A stretch of 24,182 nt of DNA from Minisyncoccota bacterium (GTDB taxonomy: Bacteria > Patescibacteriota > Minisyncoccia > Phycocordibacterales > JACZSL01). Position numbers and translations under genes: made by a program. The notes under the pieces were generated by a model. That model did no database searches and had not been told where the DNA came from. It saw only the letters and a list, made by a program, of their open reading frames with translations. The stretch lies in NCBI GenBank assembly GCA_028280145.1, contig JANQMM010000041.1:1-24182 (forward strand), in the 5' to 3' direction. Positions within the stretch are counted from its first letter, which is position 1. Each line of letters begins with the position of its first letter. Shown piece after piece: positions 12,311 through 19,562 of this stretch.

Positions 12311-13162
12311 ATGGATATTCAAAAACTGACAAAGGAAGAGTTTCCCCCGCTCTTAAAGGAGATGCCGGACGCACCGAAGAAACTCTATTACAGAGGGATG
12401 CTACCGACACCTGAACTGAAACTTCTTGCGGTGGTGGGAAGTAGAAGGTTCACTCAGTATGAAAAAGAAGTATGCGAGAAATTGATCGGGGAACTTTCCG
12501 GAGCACCCATCTCGATAGTTTCCGGATTAGCTCTTGGAATAGACGCTCTGGCACACAAAAAAGCACTCGAAGTAGGCTTACATGTAACAGCCATACCCGG
12601 CTCCGGACTCAACGATGCCGTACTCTACCCCCGCACAAATGTTCCTCTGGCAAAAATGATTCTTCACTCAAAAGGAGTGCTTATATCAGAATCCGAACCA
12701 GACGAGAAAGCGGCCCTCTACAGTTTTCCAAGAAGAAATCGAATAATTGCCGGCATTTCACATGCCGCACTTATAATCGGGGCCAAGGAGAAATCCGGCT
12801 CTCTTATCACTGCGCGCCTTGCGATGGAGTACAATCGGGATGTCCTCATAGTGCCGGGTTCTATACATAGCGCAAGCAGTAAAGGACCTCATCATTTGCT
12901 TAAAAACGGAGCAGGGCTTGTTGAAAGCGGTGATGATATTTTGGAAGCGCTCGGTATACAAAAGGAAAAGAAAACGACACAAAACACACCTCTTTCCAAA
13001 GAGGAATCAGCTTTACTCAATATTCTACAGACACCTCTTGGCAAAGATGAGTTGGTAGCGCAGTCCAATATGCCGATTAGTGAAATAGACATCACGCTCT
13101 CAGCGCTCGAACTAAAAGGTATTATCGAACATCGTATGGGGAAAATTTACCTCAACACATAA
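12311..13162 (+). CDS. dprA: DNA-processing protein DprA
   Basis: DprA loads RecA on incoming single-stranded DNA during natural transformation. The Rossmann-like core spans about residues 35-212. It includes AVVGSRRFTQYE (40-51), the phosphate-binding SGLALGIDALAH (71-82), PRRNRIIAGIS (140-150) and GSLITARLAMEYNRDV (163-178). A C-terminal winged-helix-like domain (about 228-283) follows. The N-terminal SAM domain found in some species is absent. The ATG at 12311 gives 283 residues; an in-frame GTG at 12302 is less likely because a TATGAT (12293-12298) puts the transcription start near 12305. In Patescibacteria DprA commonly accompanies competence pili, but none are in this window. No terminator is seen before topA. 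Confidence 0.95.
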   Translation: MDIQKLTKEEFPPLLKEMPDAPKKLYYRGMLPTPELKLLAVVGSRRFTQYEKEVCEKLIGELSGAPISIVSGLALGIDALAHKKALEVGLHVTAIPGSGLNDAVLYPRTNVPLAKMILHSKGVLISESEPDEKAALYSFPRRNRIIAGISHAALIIGAKEKSGSLITARLAMEYNRDVLIVPGSIHSASSKGPHHLLKNGAGLVESGDDILEALGIQKEKKTTQNTPLSKEESALLNILQTPLGKDELVAQSNMPISEIDITLSALELKGIIEHRMGKIYLNT

Positions 13163-13163
13163 G

Positions 13164-13177
13164 CTGTCATTTGACAG
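13164..13177. promoter_or_regulatory. Perfect inverted repeat overlapping a putative topA -35 box
   Basis: CTGTCA (13164-13169) and TGACAG (13172-13177) flank TT. The right arm supplies TTGACA (13171-13176), followed 17 nt later by a weak TACTAC (13194-13199). A repressor site for topA is possible. The rest of the gap to 13275 holds a weak 5-bp stem and an A-rich leader. Confidence 0.4.
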
Positions 13178-13275
13178 AAATACTTATTTGAAGTACTACT
13201 GTTATTCATGAATCTCGCTAGAAATGGTACGTGAGATCTTCGAAAAGGAAATAATTAAAGATAATTGCTATTGAA

Positions 13276-15468
13276 ATGAAACTTGTCATAGTTGAGTCTC
13301 CGGCAAAGGCTAAAACAATAGAAAAATATCTCGGAGAGGACTACACTGTAAAAGCGTCTGTGGGGCATATTCGTGATCTTCCAAAAAGTAATAAAAAAGC
13401 CATCGACATTGAAAACGATTTTTCTCCCCACTACGAGGTGGCAAAAGGAAAAGAAGCCGTTATTGAAGAACTTACCAAACTTGCAAAAAAAGCGGATGAA
13501 GTCATCCTTGCCACTGACTACGACCGCGAAGGCGAAGCTATTGCATGGCATCTCTCAGAAGTGCTCGGTCTGAAAAAGCCAAAGCGCATTGTTTTTACTG
13601 AGATTACAAAAGAAGCAGTACAAGCAGCTGTTGCACATCCGCGCAAGATTGATGAAGACCTTCGGTATGCTCAAGAGGCACGCCGTGTGCTTGACAGGCT
13701 TGTCGGGTATGACCTCTCGGGACTCATTTGGAAAAAACTTCGCTACGGTCTTTCAGCCGGACGCGTCCAATCTCCTGCGCTTCGTATCATTATGGAACGA
13801 GAACGGGAGATCCGCGCGTTCATTCCCGAAGACTTTTGGGTTATTACGGCCGATGTACAAAGCAAAAAAACACCATTTACGCTAAGTTGTTCGCAAGAGC
13901 CTCGAGAAAAGGCAGAAGTTGACCGAATTGTCACAGTAGGAAAAACTGGCACTTGGAAGGTGCAGCAGGTCAAAGAGACCGAAATGAAGCGCCAGCCAAA
14001 AGCACCCTTTACAACCTCAACACTGCAACAAACAGCAAGCTCACGACTTGGATATTCTCCCTCAAATACAATGCGTATTGCACAAAGGCTTTATGAAGCC
14101 GGACTGATTACATACATGCGAACCGATAGTTCGCATCTTTCAAATGATGCCAAGAAACAGATAAAAGATGTGGTCACCAGGACATACGGAGATAACTACT
14201 ACCAGGAACACACGTATAAATCAAAAAGCAAGAATACGCAGGAGGCACACGAGGCCATCCGCCCGACAGATATTAGTAAAGCAAAGGCAGGTAAATCAGC
14301 AGATCAAAAAAAGCTTTACGAACTCATCTGGGCAAGAACTGTTGCAAGCCAGATGTCAGACAGCAAAATGCTTCGCACAAAAATGATAGTAGACGTGAAT
14401 GATGGTGAGATACCGACATTCTCCATTAACGGCTCCCGAATTCTTTTTGATGGATGGCTTATAGCTGACCCTGCCGCACGTGGTGAAGAAAACGAACTTC
14501 CTGCAGTAGAAAAGGGAGAAATTCTTGCCTTCAAAGATATACACGTGGAGGACAAACAAACCCAGCCACCCGGACGTTACACCGAAGCAGGCCTTGTAAA
14601 AGAACTTGAGAAAAGAGACATCGGTCGCCCTTCAACATATGCGGCGATCATGAAAACACTTGTTGATCGCGGTTACGTTGAGAAGCAGGGTCGAACACTT
14701 TTTCCAACCGATACCGGGGATGTCGTATCAAGTTTTCTTGAACAACATTTTACGAAATACATCAGTGACTCGTTCACGGCAGAGCTTGAAGATGAGCTCG
14801 ATGAGATCGCCGAAGGCAAACGAGAATACGTAAAGACTTTAAAGGATTTCTATGGGCCGTTTACGAAAGAGGTTCAAAGCAAGGAAGATATAGAAAAGAT
14901 ATCCAACTTAGGAGATGCTCCGAAGGAATATACCTGTCCGAAATGTGGCAAGAACATGATCTATAAACTCTCAAAGAGCGGAAAGTTCATGAGCTGTGCA
15001 ACATTTCCCGAGTGTCATGGTGCGCGTACTGTTGAAGGTGAAGAGTTGGAGGGACCGAAAGAACTTGATGAAGAGTGTCCCAAGTGTGGCAAAAGTAAGC
15101 TCATGGAACGTGACGGTCGTTACGGCCGCTTCATTGCCTGTGCTAGTTATCCAAAATGCAAATACGTTCGACAGGATGAAGAAGAGGCAAAGAAAGCACT
15201 TACCGGAGTAAAGTGTAATGTGTGTAGTAAGGGAGAGATGATGGAGCGACGAGGTCGCTTTGGTCTTTTCTATAGTTGTTCAGAATACCCGGACTGCAAA
15301 CACGCCATTAAGGCAAAGCCTACCGGCAGAACCTGTTCGTATGAGCGAGAAGATAAAGGTGGTGTGTGTGGCGCACTCATGATGGAAGGGACAAAGACGA
15401 TACCGGAACGCTGTAGCGACAAGACATGTCCCAACCATAACCCGCACAAGCTGGAGAAGTCTAAGTAA
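13276..15468 (+). CDS. topA: DNA topoisomerase I with four zinc ribbons
   Basis: This type IA enzyme relaxes negative supercoils. The Toprim domain starts MKLVIVESPAKAKTIEKYLG, with E8 and the DYDREG acidic cluster (81-86). The catalytic tyrosine is Y280 in GLITYMRTDSSHLS. The core ends near residue 540. Four C-terminal zinc ribbons follow: Cys 554/557/574/580, 601/604/622/628, 647/650/668/674, and a diverged fourth with Cys 687/698/713/718. Length (730) is normal. The last 61 bp, encoding the end of the fourth ribbon, are duplicated 237 bp downstream. The start lies about 10 nt after a GATAAT, with no clear ribosome binding site. Confidence 0.97.
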   Translation: MKLVIVESPAKAKTIEKYLGEDYTVKASVGHIRDLPKSNKKAIDIENDFSPHYEVAKGKEAVIEELTKLAKKADEVILATDYDREGEAIAWHLSEVLGLKKPKRIVFTEITKEAVQAAVAHPRKIDEDLRYAQEARRVLDRLVGYDLSGLIWKKLRYGLSAGRVQSPALRIIMEREREIRAFIPEDFWVITADVQSKKTPFTLSCSQEPREKAEVDRIVTVGKTGTWKVQQVKETEMKRQPKAPFTTSTLQQTASSRLGYSPSNTMRIAQRLYEAGLITYMRTDSSHLSNDAKKQIKDVVTRTYGDNYYQEHTYKSKSKNTQEAHEAIRPTDISKAKAGKSADQKKLYELIWARTVASQMSDSKMLRTKMIVDVNDGEIPTFSINGSRILFDGWLIADPAARGEENELPAVEKGEILAFKDIHVEDKQTQPPGRYTEAGLVKELEKRDIGRPSTYAAIMKTLVDRGYVEKQGRTLFPTDTGDVVSSFLEQHFTKYISDSFTAELEDELDEIAEGKREYVKTLKDFYGPFTKEVQSKEDIEKISNLGDAPKEYTCPKCGKNMIYKLSKSGKFMSCATFPECHGARTVEGEELEGPKELDEECPKCGKSKLMERDGRYGRFIACASYPKCKYVRQDEEEAKKALTGVKCNVCSKGEMMERRGRFGLFYSCSEYPDCKHAIKAKPTGRTCSYEREDKGGVCGALMMEGTKTIPERCSDKTCPNHNPHKLEKSK
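15407..15467 (+). repeat. 61-bp direct repeat, copy 1 (3' end of topA)
   Basis: It is identical to 15644-15704 except for one base (15413 T versus 15650 C), which is synonymous for Cys. It covers the codons from the last zinc-ribbon Cys pair to the stop. Confidence 0.9.
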
Positions 15469-15470
15469 AA

Positions 15471-15620
15471 GACGCAAACTGCTTTGCGTCGCAACGAGTC
15501 TTTGTCGGGCGGAGCGATGTTTCGCTGACAAGCGAAACCGCGAGCCGGGGTCGACCGCACTTAGTATTTTGTGAAGGTGAGGAATTCTGAAAGAATTACA
15601 AGCGAGCAAAATACTTAGTG
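15471..15620. other. Hairpin-rich spacer between the topA end repeats
   Basis: It contains three inverted repeats. GACGCAAA/TTTGCGTC (15471-15490, 4-nt loop) and GTTTCGCT/AGCGAAAC (15519-15538, GACA loop) are perfect. A wider pair, CACTTAGTATTTTG (15558-15571) with CAAAATACTTAGTG (15607-15620), has one mismatch and encloses an inner GAATT-type hairpin. None has a U-tract and no reading frame stands out. The block sits between the two copies of the topA end and may be the remnant of an inserted element. Confidence 0.6.
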
Positions 15621-15643
15621 ACGGGTGACCAAAGGTACCTCCA

Positions 15644-15704
15644 AACGCTGCAGCGACAAGACATGTCCCAACCATAACCCGCACAAGCTGGAGAAGTCTA
15701 AGTA
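15644..15704 (+). repeat. 61-bp direct repeat, copy 2 (detached topA end)
   Basis: This copy of the last 20 topA codons and stop lies 237 bp beyond copy 1 and directly before the transcription terminator. Upstream of the repeat the sequence does not continue as topA, so it is a non-functional coding remnant. Confidence 0.88.
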
Positions 15705-15716
15705 GAAAATAGAAGA

Positions 15717-15740
15717 GGGAGCCCTTAAAGGCTCCCTTTT
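15717..15740 (+). terminator. Intrinsic terminator of topA
   Basis: GGGAGCC (15717-15723) pairs with GGCTCCC (15730-15736), with a 6-nt loop and TTTT following. The convergent orphan gene ends 33 nt beyond it. Confidence 0.85.
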
Positions 15741-15772
15741 CCCCTGCACTGGGTGACCCGGGTGACTTAGGT

Positions 15773-16120
15773 TCACTCTTGATAACGACTGTCAGCCGCA
15801 TCACTGCAATCGCAGACCTTGCCGACAACGACATGCTCGTCATCGACCGCCTCTCTCATACCGAAGATCGGATTCCCCCTTTCATCTTCCCCGCGATGCA
15901 CCAGTCCTTTGCCGGCCTCTTCGAGATCTGCCGGCGTTAGTGGTGTATCCGAAAGAGTTTGCGGTTGTCTTAAGCACCTGGGACCGGAATGACCATAATT
16001 GATCCATCGATTCCACGTGTCTTGTGCGAGTGCACGATCCTGTGAAGTAGACGGGTGGTCTTGTGGAAGCGGCTTGCAAGAGCCTTCACCGGTGTCTCCC
16101 AAAAAAGCTGAATTGGTCAT
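15773..16120 (-). CDS. Orphan hydrophilic protein of 115 residues, unknown function
   Basis: Reading from the ATG at 16120 gives MTNSAFLGDTGEG...DSRYQE, an acidic, hydrophilic protein rich in Asp, Glu, Gly and Pro, with no membrane segment and a late CDC triplet. I recognise no family. The ATG is chosen because AGGGA precedes it by about 6 nt and a near-perfect promoter (TTGACA-17-TATATT) predicts a transcript start near 16147, giving a 27-nt leader. An in-frame extension to 16198 would start upstream of that promoter. The gene is divergent from the RSH gene and their promoters physically overlap, so expression of one should hinder the other. Coding status is supported mainly by these signals. 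Confidence 0.55.
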   Translation of the reverse strand: MTNSAFLGDTGEGSCKPLPQDHPSTSQDRALAQDTWNRWINYGHSGPRCLRQPQTLSDTPLTPADLEEAGKGLVHRGEDERGNPIFGMREAVDDEHVVVGKVCDCSDAADSRYQE

Positions 16121-16133
16121 GAGCAATTCCCTG

Positions 16134-16161
16134 TTGCAAAAATTCCAGTTCAAAATATAAT
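16134..16161 (+). promoter_or_regulatory. Promoter of the RSH gene
   Basis: TTGCAA (16134-16139) and a consensus TATAAT (16156-16161) are spaced by 16 nt. The predicted transcription start coincides with the ATG at 16169. The upstream in-frame ATG at 16160 lies inside the -10 box and cannot be the start if this promoter is used. Confidence 0.75.
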
Positions 16162-16182
16162 GAACATTATGCCAAGTGTCAA
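16154..16182 (-). promoter_or_regulatory. Promoter of the orphan 115-residue gene, overlapping the RSH promoter
   Basis: On the minus strand TTGACA (16182-16177) and TATATT (16159-16154) are spaced by 17 nt. Its -10 overlaps the RSH -10 by 4 bp, so both promoters cannot be occupied at once. Confidence 0.75.
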
Positions 16183-17692
16183 GGACATTATCACACAAAT
16201 GCCCAACTCCCCTTTAGAAGAGGATGTGGCCCTTATCACAAAAGCATATCACTTCGCAGAAAAAGCGCATGAGGGGTATACGCGATATTCCGGAGACCCT
16301 CATTTTGTACACGTGTGTGAGACAGCCAAAAAACTTGCCGAATTCGGCATGGGACCGAAGACCATTGCGGCAGGACTTCTGCATGACACCATTGAGGATA
16401 CAGAGGTTACTGCTGAGGAAGTATTAAAAGAATTTGACAAAGAAATTCTTTTTTTAGTTGAGGGAGTGACAAAGTTGGGCCGCCTTAAATACCGGGGTGC
16501 AGAGCGGCACGCAGAGAGTTTGCGTAAGCTCTTTGTTGCCACAGCACAAGATGTGCGGGTGCTTATCATCAAACTTGCGGATCGGCTTCACAACATCAAG
16601 ACGCTTGAGCACGTGCCACGTAAAGATCGTCGTGATCGTATAGCAAAAGAAACACTTGAGATCTACGTACCACTTGCCTACCGTCTCGGTATTCGAGCTT
16701 TGCATCGGGAACTTGAAGATTGCGCCTTTAAAGAAGCATATCCGAAAGAATATGAAGAGATTCGCGTCTTGATGAAGAAACATCGTCCCGAAGTAGTGAA
16801 GCGTTTGAACAAAATTGAAAAATCAATTCGGAAAGAATTCGCCAAAGAGGAACTAAAAGATATCCAGATCTATTCACGCATCAAGGGACTTTACAGTTTG
16901 TATAAAAAACTGCAACGTAAGGATGATATTGAAAAAGTATACGACATTGCTGCACTCCGGGTCATTGTACCAACAGTAAGCGACTGTTACGCAGCACTTG
17001 GCGTCATTCACGGATCGTGGCGACCGCTTCCAAACCGCATCAAGGATTATATTGCCTTTCCAAAACCGAACGGTTATCAAAGTCTGCACACAACAATTTT
17101 TACCGGTGATGGAGGGATTGTTGAAATACAGATTCGAAGCACAAAGATGCACCGCGAAGCCGAATATGGTATCGCTTCTCACCTCTCCTACAAGAACGGC
17201 CCCAAAGCAAGAGGGTTCGATAAGAATTTTCTGTGGATCAAACAACTCTTACCAAAGTCTTTTGTAGGAGAAGAAGAAGTTGTTTCAAGCGATGCATATT
17301 TGAAGAACGTTGACGTTCCAAGTTGGCTAAAGCAACTTGCGGCTGAACAAAGAGAGGCGACGAAGCCGTCTGAGTTCATAAAGCAACTGAAAAGTGATTT
17401 CTTTGGGCGACGTATCTTTGTCTTCACTCCAAAAGGAGACGTTATCGATCTACCGGCTGAATCAAGTCCGATCGATTTTGCATATGCGATCCACTCTGAG
17501 ATTGGCGATCACATCTCCGGAGCAAAGGTAAATAGTAAAATGGTGTCCCTCGACACACACTTACAAAACGGAGATATTGTGGAGATTGAAACCAAAAAGA
17601 AAAGTGAGCCCAAGCGCAAGTGGCTCGACATCGCAAAGACCTCGCTTGCCCGAAAACATATTCGAAGTCATATTCAAAAGAAAACGGCCTAA
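16169..17692 (+). CDS. rsh: RelA/SpoT-type (p)ppGpp synthetase/hydrolase, short form
   Basis: The 507-residue protein has an N-terminal HD hydrolase domain with H46, LLHDTIED (70-77) and KLADRLHN (135-142). The synthetase domain has SRIKGLYSLYKK (236-247), DIAALRVIV (259-267) and RIKDYIAFPKPNGYQSLHT (290-308); the RxKD form is typical of bifunctional enzymes. A TGS domain (about 414-475) follows. It ends shortly after TGS and lacks the long C-terminal helical, zinc-finger and ACT/RRM domains of full-length Rel (about 740 residues), which bind the ribosome. Both catalytic halves look intact, so it should make and degrade the alarmone; ribosome-dependent activation may differ. The start at 16169 is fixed by the promoter. 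It converges on parB with a 4-nt overlap of stops. Confidence 0.93.
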   Translation: MPSVKDIITQMPNSPLEEDVALITKAYHFAEKAHEGYTRYSGDPHFVHVCETAKKLAEFGMGPKTIAAGLLHDTIEDTEVTAEEVLKEFDKEILFLVEGVTKLGRLKYRGAERHAESLRKLFVATAQDVRVLIIKLADRLHNIKTLEHVPRKDRRDRIAKETLEIYVPLAYRLGIRALHRELEDCAFKEAYPKEYEEIRVLMKKHRPEVVKRLNKIEKSIRKEFAKEELKDIQIYSRIKGLYSLYKKLQRKDDIEKVYDIAALRVIVPTVSDCYAALGVIHGSWRPLPNRIKDYIAFPKPNGYQSLHTTIFTGDGGIVEIQIRSTKMHREAEYGIASHLSYKNGPKARGFDKNFLWIKQLLPKSFVGEEEVVSSDAYLKNVDVPSWLKQLAAEQREATKPSEFIKQLKSDFFGRRIFVFTPKGDVIDLPAESSPIDFAYAIHSEIGDHISGAKVNSKMVSLDTHLQNGDIVEIETKKKSEPKRKWLDIAKTSLARKHIRSHIQKKTA

Positions 17693-18759
17693 ACCGAGAA
17701 GTTCTTGATCGAGTAAAGATCTTCGTCCTCTTCCTTCTCCGGGTTCTGTTGCGCTTCCTCTTCGGGAGGAGCTTCGTGAATCTCATCTGAAGTGGCATCA
17801 TTTTGCAGAAGTGCCAACTCCTCTTCACTCATTACCGTCTCCGAAGCATGAGAAGGGTCTTGGTCTCCGTTTTCTCTGTTTGTTGCATCAGTAACGTCCT
17901 CACCGAGTACGCGCGCGATATTCTTGCGCTCTTCCACTTCATTGTTCAATGTCTCAAGCAAATTTCTCAGATCATCATTTGAAAAGAAATCGATCACGAT
18001 CTTCCCGCCCACCTCACGAGCCTCTATTTGAACCCGTGTGCCAAGTGTCTCAGTAAGTTGTTGTTCCAAATTGATTATTTCAGGGTCGTATGTTCGTGGC
18101 TTTTTGCGAATCTTCTCTACCGCGATCCTTCGTGCAATTGATTCTGTTTCTCGAACAGTAAGTTTTTTGGCCATGATCTCCTTAAACACGGTCAGCTGTT
18201 CATCCGGCCTATCACCCAGCATGAGAAGCGGACGGCCATGTCCCTCACTAATGCCGCCACTGCGCATCGCATCTTGCATGATGGTCGGCAAATTCAGAAG
18301 CCGCATGCTGTTTGAGACATATTCGCGACTCTTCCCTACCTTAGCGGCAATTTGAGCGTGCTTAAACTTGAACTCGCGGGCAAGCTGTTCAAATGCCAAG
18401 GCCCGGTCAATGGGATTTAGATCCTCGCGCTGCAAGTTTTCAATAATGGCAAGCTCCAGTTTCATCTGGTTCGTCTCTTCGTCATTTCTGATAAGAACCG
18501 GTACCTGCTTAAGACCCGCGATCTTGGCGGAACGCAAGCGCCTTTCGCCTGCGATGAGTTCATAGCGAACACTTAAGCCTCCGTCTTCCTTCTCTTCTTC
18601 AATTTTAGTAACCACAAGTGGCTGCATGATGCCATATTGTCGAATAGAATCGGCAAGGCCGGCAAGCTTCGTCTGGTCAAACTCTCTTCTTGGTTGATAT
18701 GGATTTGGTGAAATTCTGTCTATTTCCACCCAGAAAATCGAATCGTTTTGATATGACAT
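17689..18759 (-). CDS. parB: ParB/Spo0J family chromosome partitioning protein
   Basis: ParB binds parS sites, uses CTP to clamp and slide on DNA, and works with ParA in segregation. The N-terminal domain has IDRISPNPYQPRREFD (13-28) and the CTP-binding GERRLR (71-76). ENLQREDLNPIDRA (107-120) leads to the helix-turn-helix HAQIAAKVGKSREYVSNSMRLL (134-155). The C-terminal part has a region fitting a dimerisation strand-helix (243-285) and then an unusual acidic, disordered tail (about 290-345, rich in Glu and Asp). No parA is in the window. The 3' end overlaps the convergent RSH gene by 4 nt. Confidence 0.93.
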   Translation of the reverse strand: MSYQNDSIFWVEIDRISPNPYQPRREFDQTKLAGLADSIRQYGIMQPLVVTKIEEEKEDGGLSVRYELIAGERRLRSAKIAGLKQVPVLIRNDEETNQMKLELAIIENLQREDLNPIDRALAFEQLAREFKFKHAQIAAKVGKSREYVSNSMRLLNLPTIMQDAMRSGGISEGHGRPLLMLGDRPDEQLTVFKEIMAKKLTVRETESIARRIAVEKIRKKPRTYDPEIINLEQQLTETLGTRVQIEAREVGGKIVIDFFSNDDLRNLLETLNNEVEERKNIARVLGEDVTDATNRENGDQDPSHASETVMSEEELALLQNDATSDEIHEAPPEEEAQQNPEKEEDEDLYSIKNFSV

Positions 18760-18786
18760 CGTATGTATTTTCGTTTAAGTGGCTCT

Positions 18787-18814
18787 ATTGTAACACAGTG
18801 AATATTTTCACTAA
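18787..18814 (-). promoter_or_regulatory. Putative parB promoter with inverted repeat
   Basis: TACAAT (18792-18787) with TTAGTG (18814-18809) at 16-nt spacing gives a leader of about 20 nt. A 6-bp inverted repeat AGTGAA-TATT-TTCACT (18797-18812) lies between and over the boxes, suggesting a repressor site, possibly autoregulatory. Confidence 0.45.
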
Positions 18815-18843
18815 TTGCATAAGGTGTGAACATGCAGTATTCT
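18815..18843 (+). promoter_or_regulatory. Promoter of tRNA-Leu
   Basis: TTGCAT (18815-18820) and TATTCT (18838-18843) are spaced by 17 nt. The predicted start is about 3 nt before the tRNA. Confidence 0.6.
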
Positions 18844-18852
18844 TTCTCCTAT

Positions 18853-18934
18853 GCCGGAATGGCGGAATTGGTAGACGCGCACGACTCAAAATCGTGTTCC
18901 TTCGGGAGTGGGAGTTCGATTCTCCCTTCCGGCA
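18853..18934 (+). tRNA. tRNA-Leu (CAA)
   Basis: Acceptor GCCGGAA/TTCCGGC. The D arm is GCG...CGC. The anticodon stem CACGA/TCGTG closes loop CTCAAAA, giving anticodon CAA. A long type II variable arm is present. The T arm GGGAG/CTCCC closes TTCGATT. CCA is not encoded. The A36-A37-A38 run makes it a candidate substrate for MiaA, encoded about 630 bp downstream. Confidence 0.95.
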
Positions 18935-18942
18935 CTACATAC

Positions 18943-18971
18943 AAAAAACCTCTCTTCCGAGAGGTTTTTTT
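18943..18971. terminator. Bidirectional terminator between tRNA-Leu and peroxiredoxin
   Basis: AAAAAACCTCTC (18943-18954) pairs with GAGAGGTTTTTT (18959-18970), loop TTCC, with T and A runs at the base for both strands. Confidence 0.88.
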
Positions 18972-18981
18972 GTTCTTACGA

Positions 18982-19512
18982 TTACTTGTCCTTCAGATAC
19001 TCAAGCATTGAGTCGACATCACTAACCTCAAACGGATCAGTCGGGCAGTCATCCTGAAATCCCGGCTCAACAAAAAGCTTTTCAATCTTGCCGTCATCAA
19101 CAAACATGCTGTAACGCCATGAGCGTTCTCCAAAACCAAGATTATTTTTCTTTACAAGCATACCCATTTCGCGGGTGAAGTCACCTGAGCCGTCCGGTAG
19201 TAATTTCACATTCTTCACATTCTGGTCTTTACCCCAGCTGTTCATAACAAAGGCGTCATTGACCGAGATGCAATACACCTCATCAACACCGAGGCCCTTA
19301 AGCTCCTCATATTTCTGTTCATATCCCGGAAGATGAGTTGATGAACATGTTGGTGTAAATGCTCCCGGAAGCGAGAACACGACAACTTTTTTACCTTTAA
19401 AAAGCTCACCGGTGTGTACGTCTTTCCAGTCAAACTCGCCACTCTCGTCTTGTACACGTGTCTTGAGCACCACATCCGGCGCATTCGTCGGAGTACTTAA
19501 TTCTTTGGTCAT
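18982..19512 (-). CDS. Peroxiredoxin (Prx5-type)
   Basis: The 176-residue thiol peroxidase reduces hydrogen peroxide and organic peroxides. It has a thioredoxin-like fold with the active-site segment SLPGAFTPTCSSTHLPGY (47-64), peroxidatic Cys C56, the supporting Thr and R133, and the Prx5 C-terminal signature DPFEVSDVDSMLEYL (159-173). C81 and C156 are candidate resolving cysteines. No glutaredoxin domain is fused. No clear ribosome binding site precedes the ATG at 19512. It is divergent from miaA, with the two starts 50 nt apart, and ends at a terminator shared with tRNA-Leu. Confidence 0.92.
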   Translation of the reverse strand: MTKELSTPTNAPDVVLKTRVQDESGEFDWKDVHTGELFKGKKVVVFSLPGAFTPTCSSTHLPGYEQKYEELKGLGVDEVYCISVNDAFVMNSWGKDQNVKNVKLLPDGSGDFTREMGMLVKKNNLGFGERSWRYSMFVDDGKIEKLFVEPGFQDDCPTDPFEVSDVDSMLEYLKDK

Positions 19513-19525
19513 AATTACAATGAAG

Positions 19526-19555
19526 TTACATATTAATGCTGTAGTAGTATATCAT
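19526..19555 (+). promoter_or_regulatory. Promoter of miaA
   Basis: TATCAT (19550-19555) ends exactly 7 nt before the ATG at 19563, with a weak TTACAT (19526-19531) 18 nt upstream, predicting a leaderless mRNA. Confidence 0.5.
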
Positions 19556-19562
19556 AGCTCAT

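Noticed and set aside
15280..15843. A 187-codon minus-strand frame across the end of topA
   Set aside because: It is antisense to the zinc-ribbon region and the two 61-bp repeats, has repeated Leu/Arg runs caused by the duplication and no start signals.
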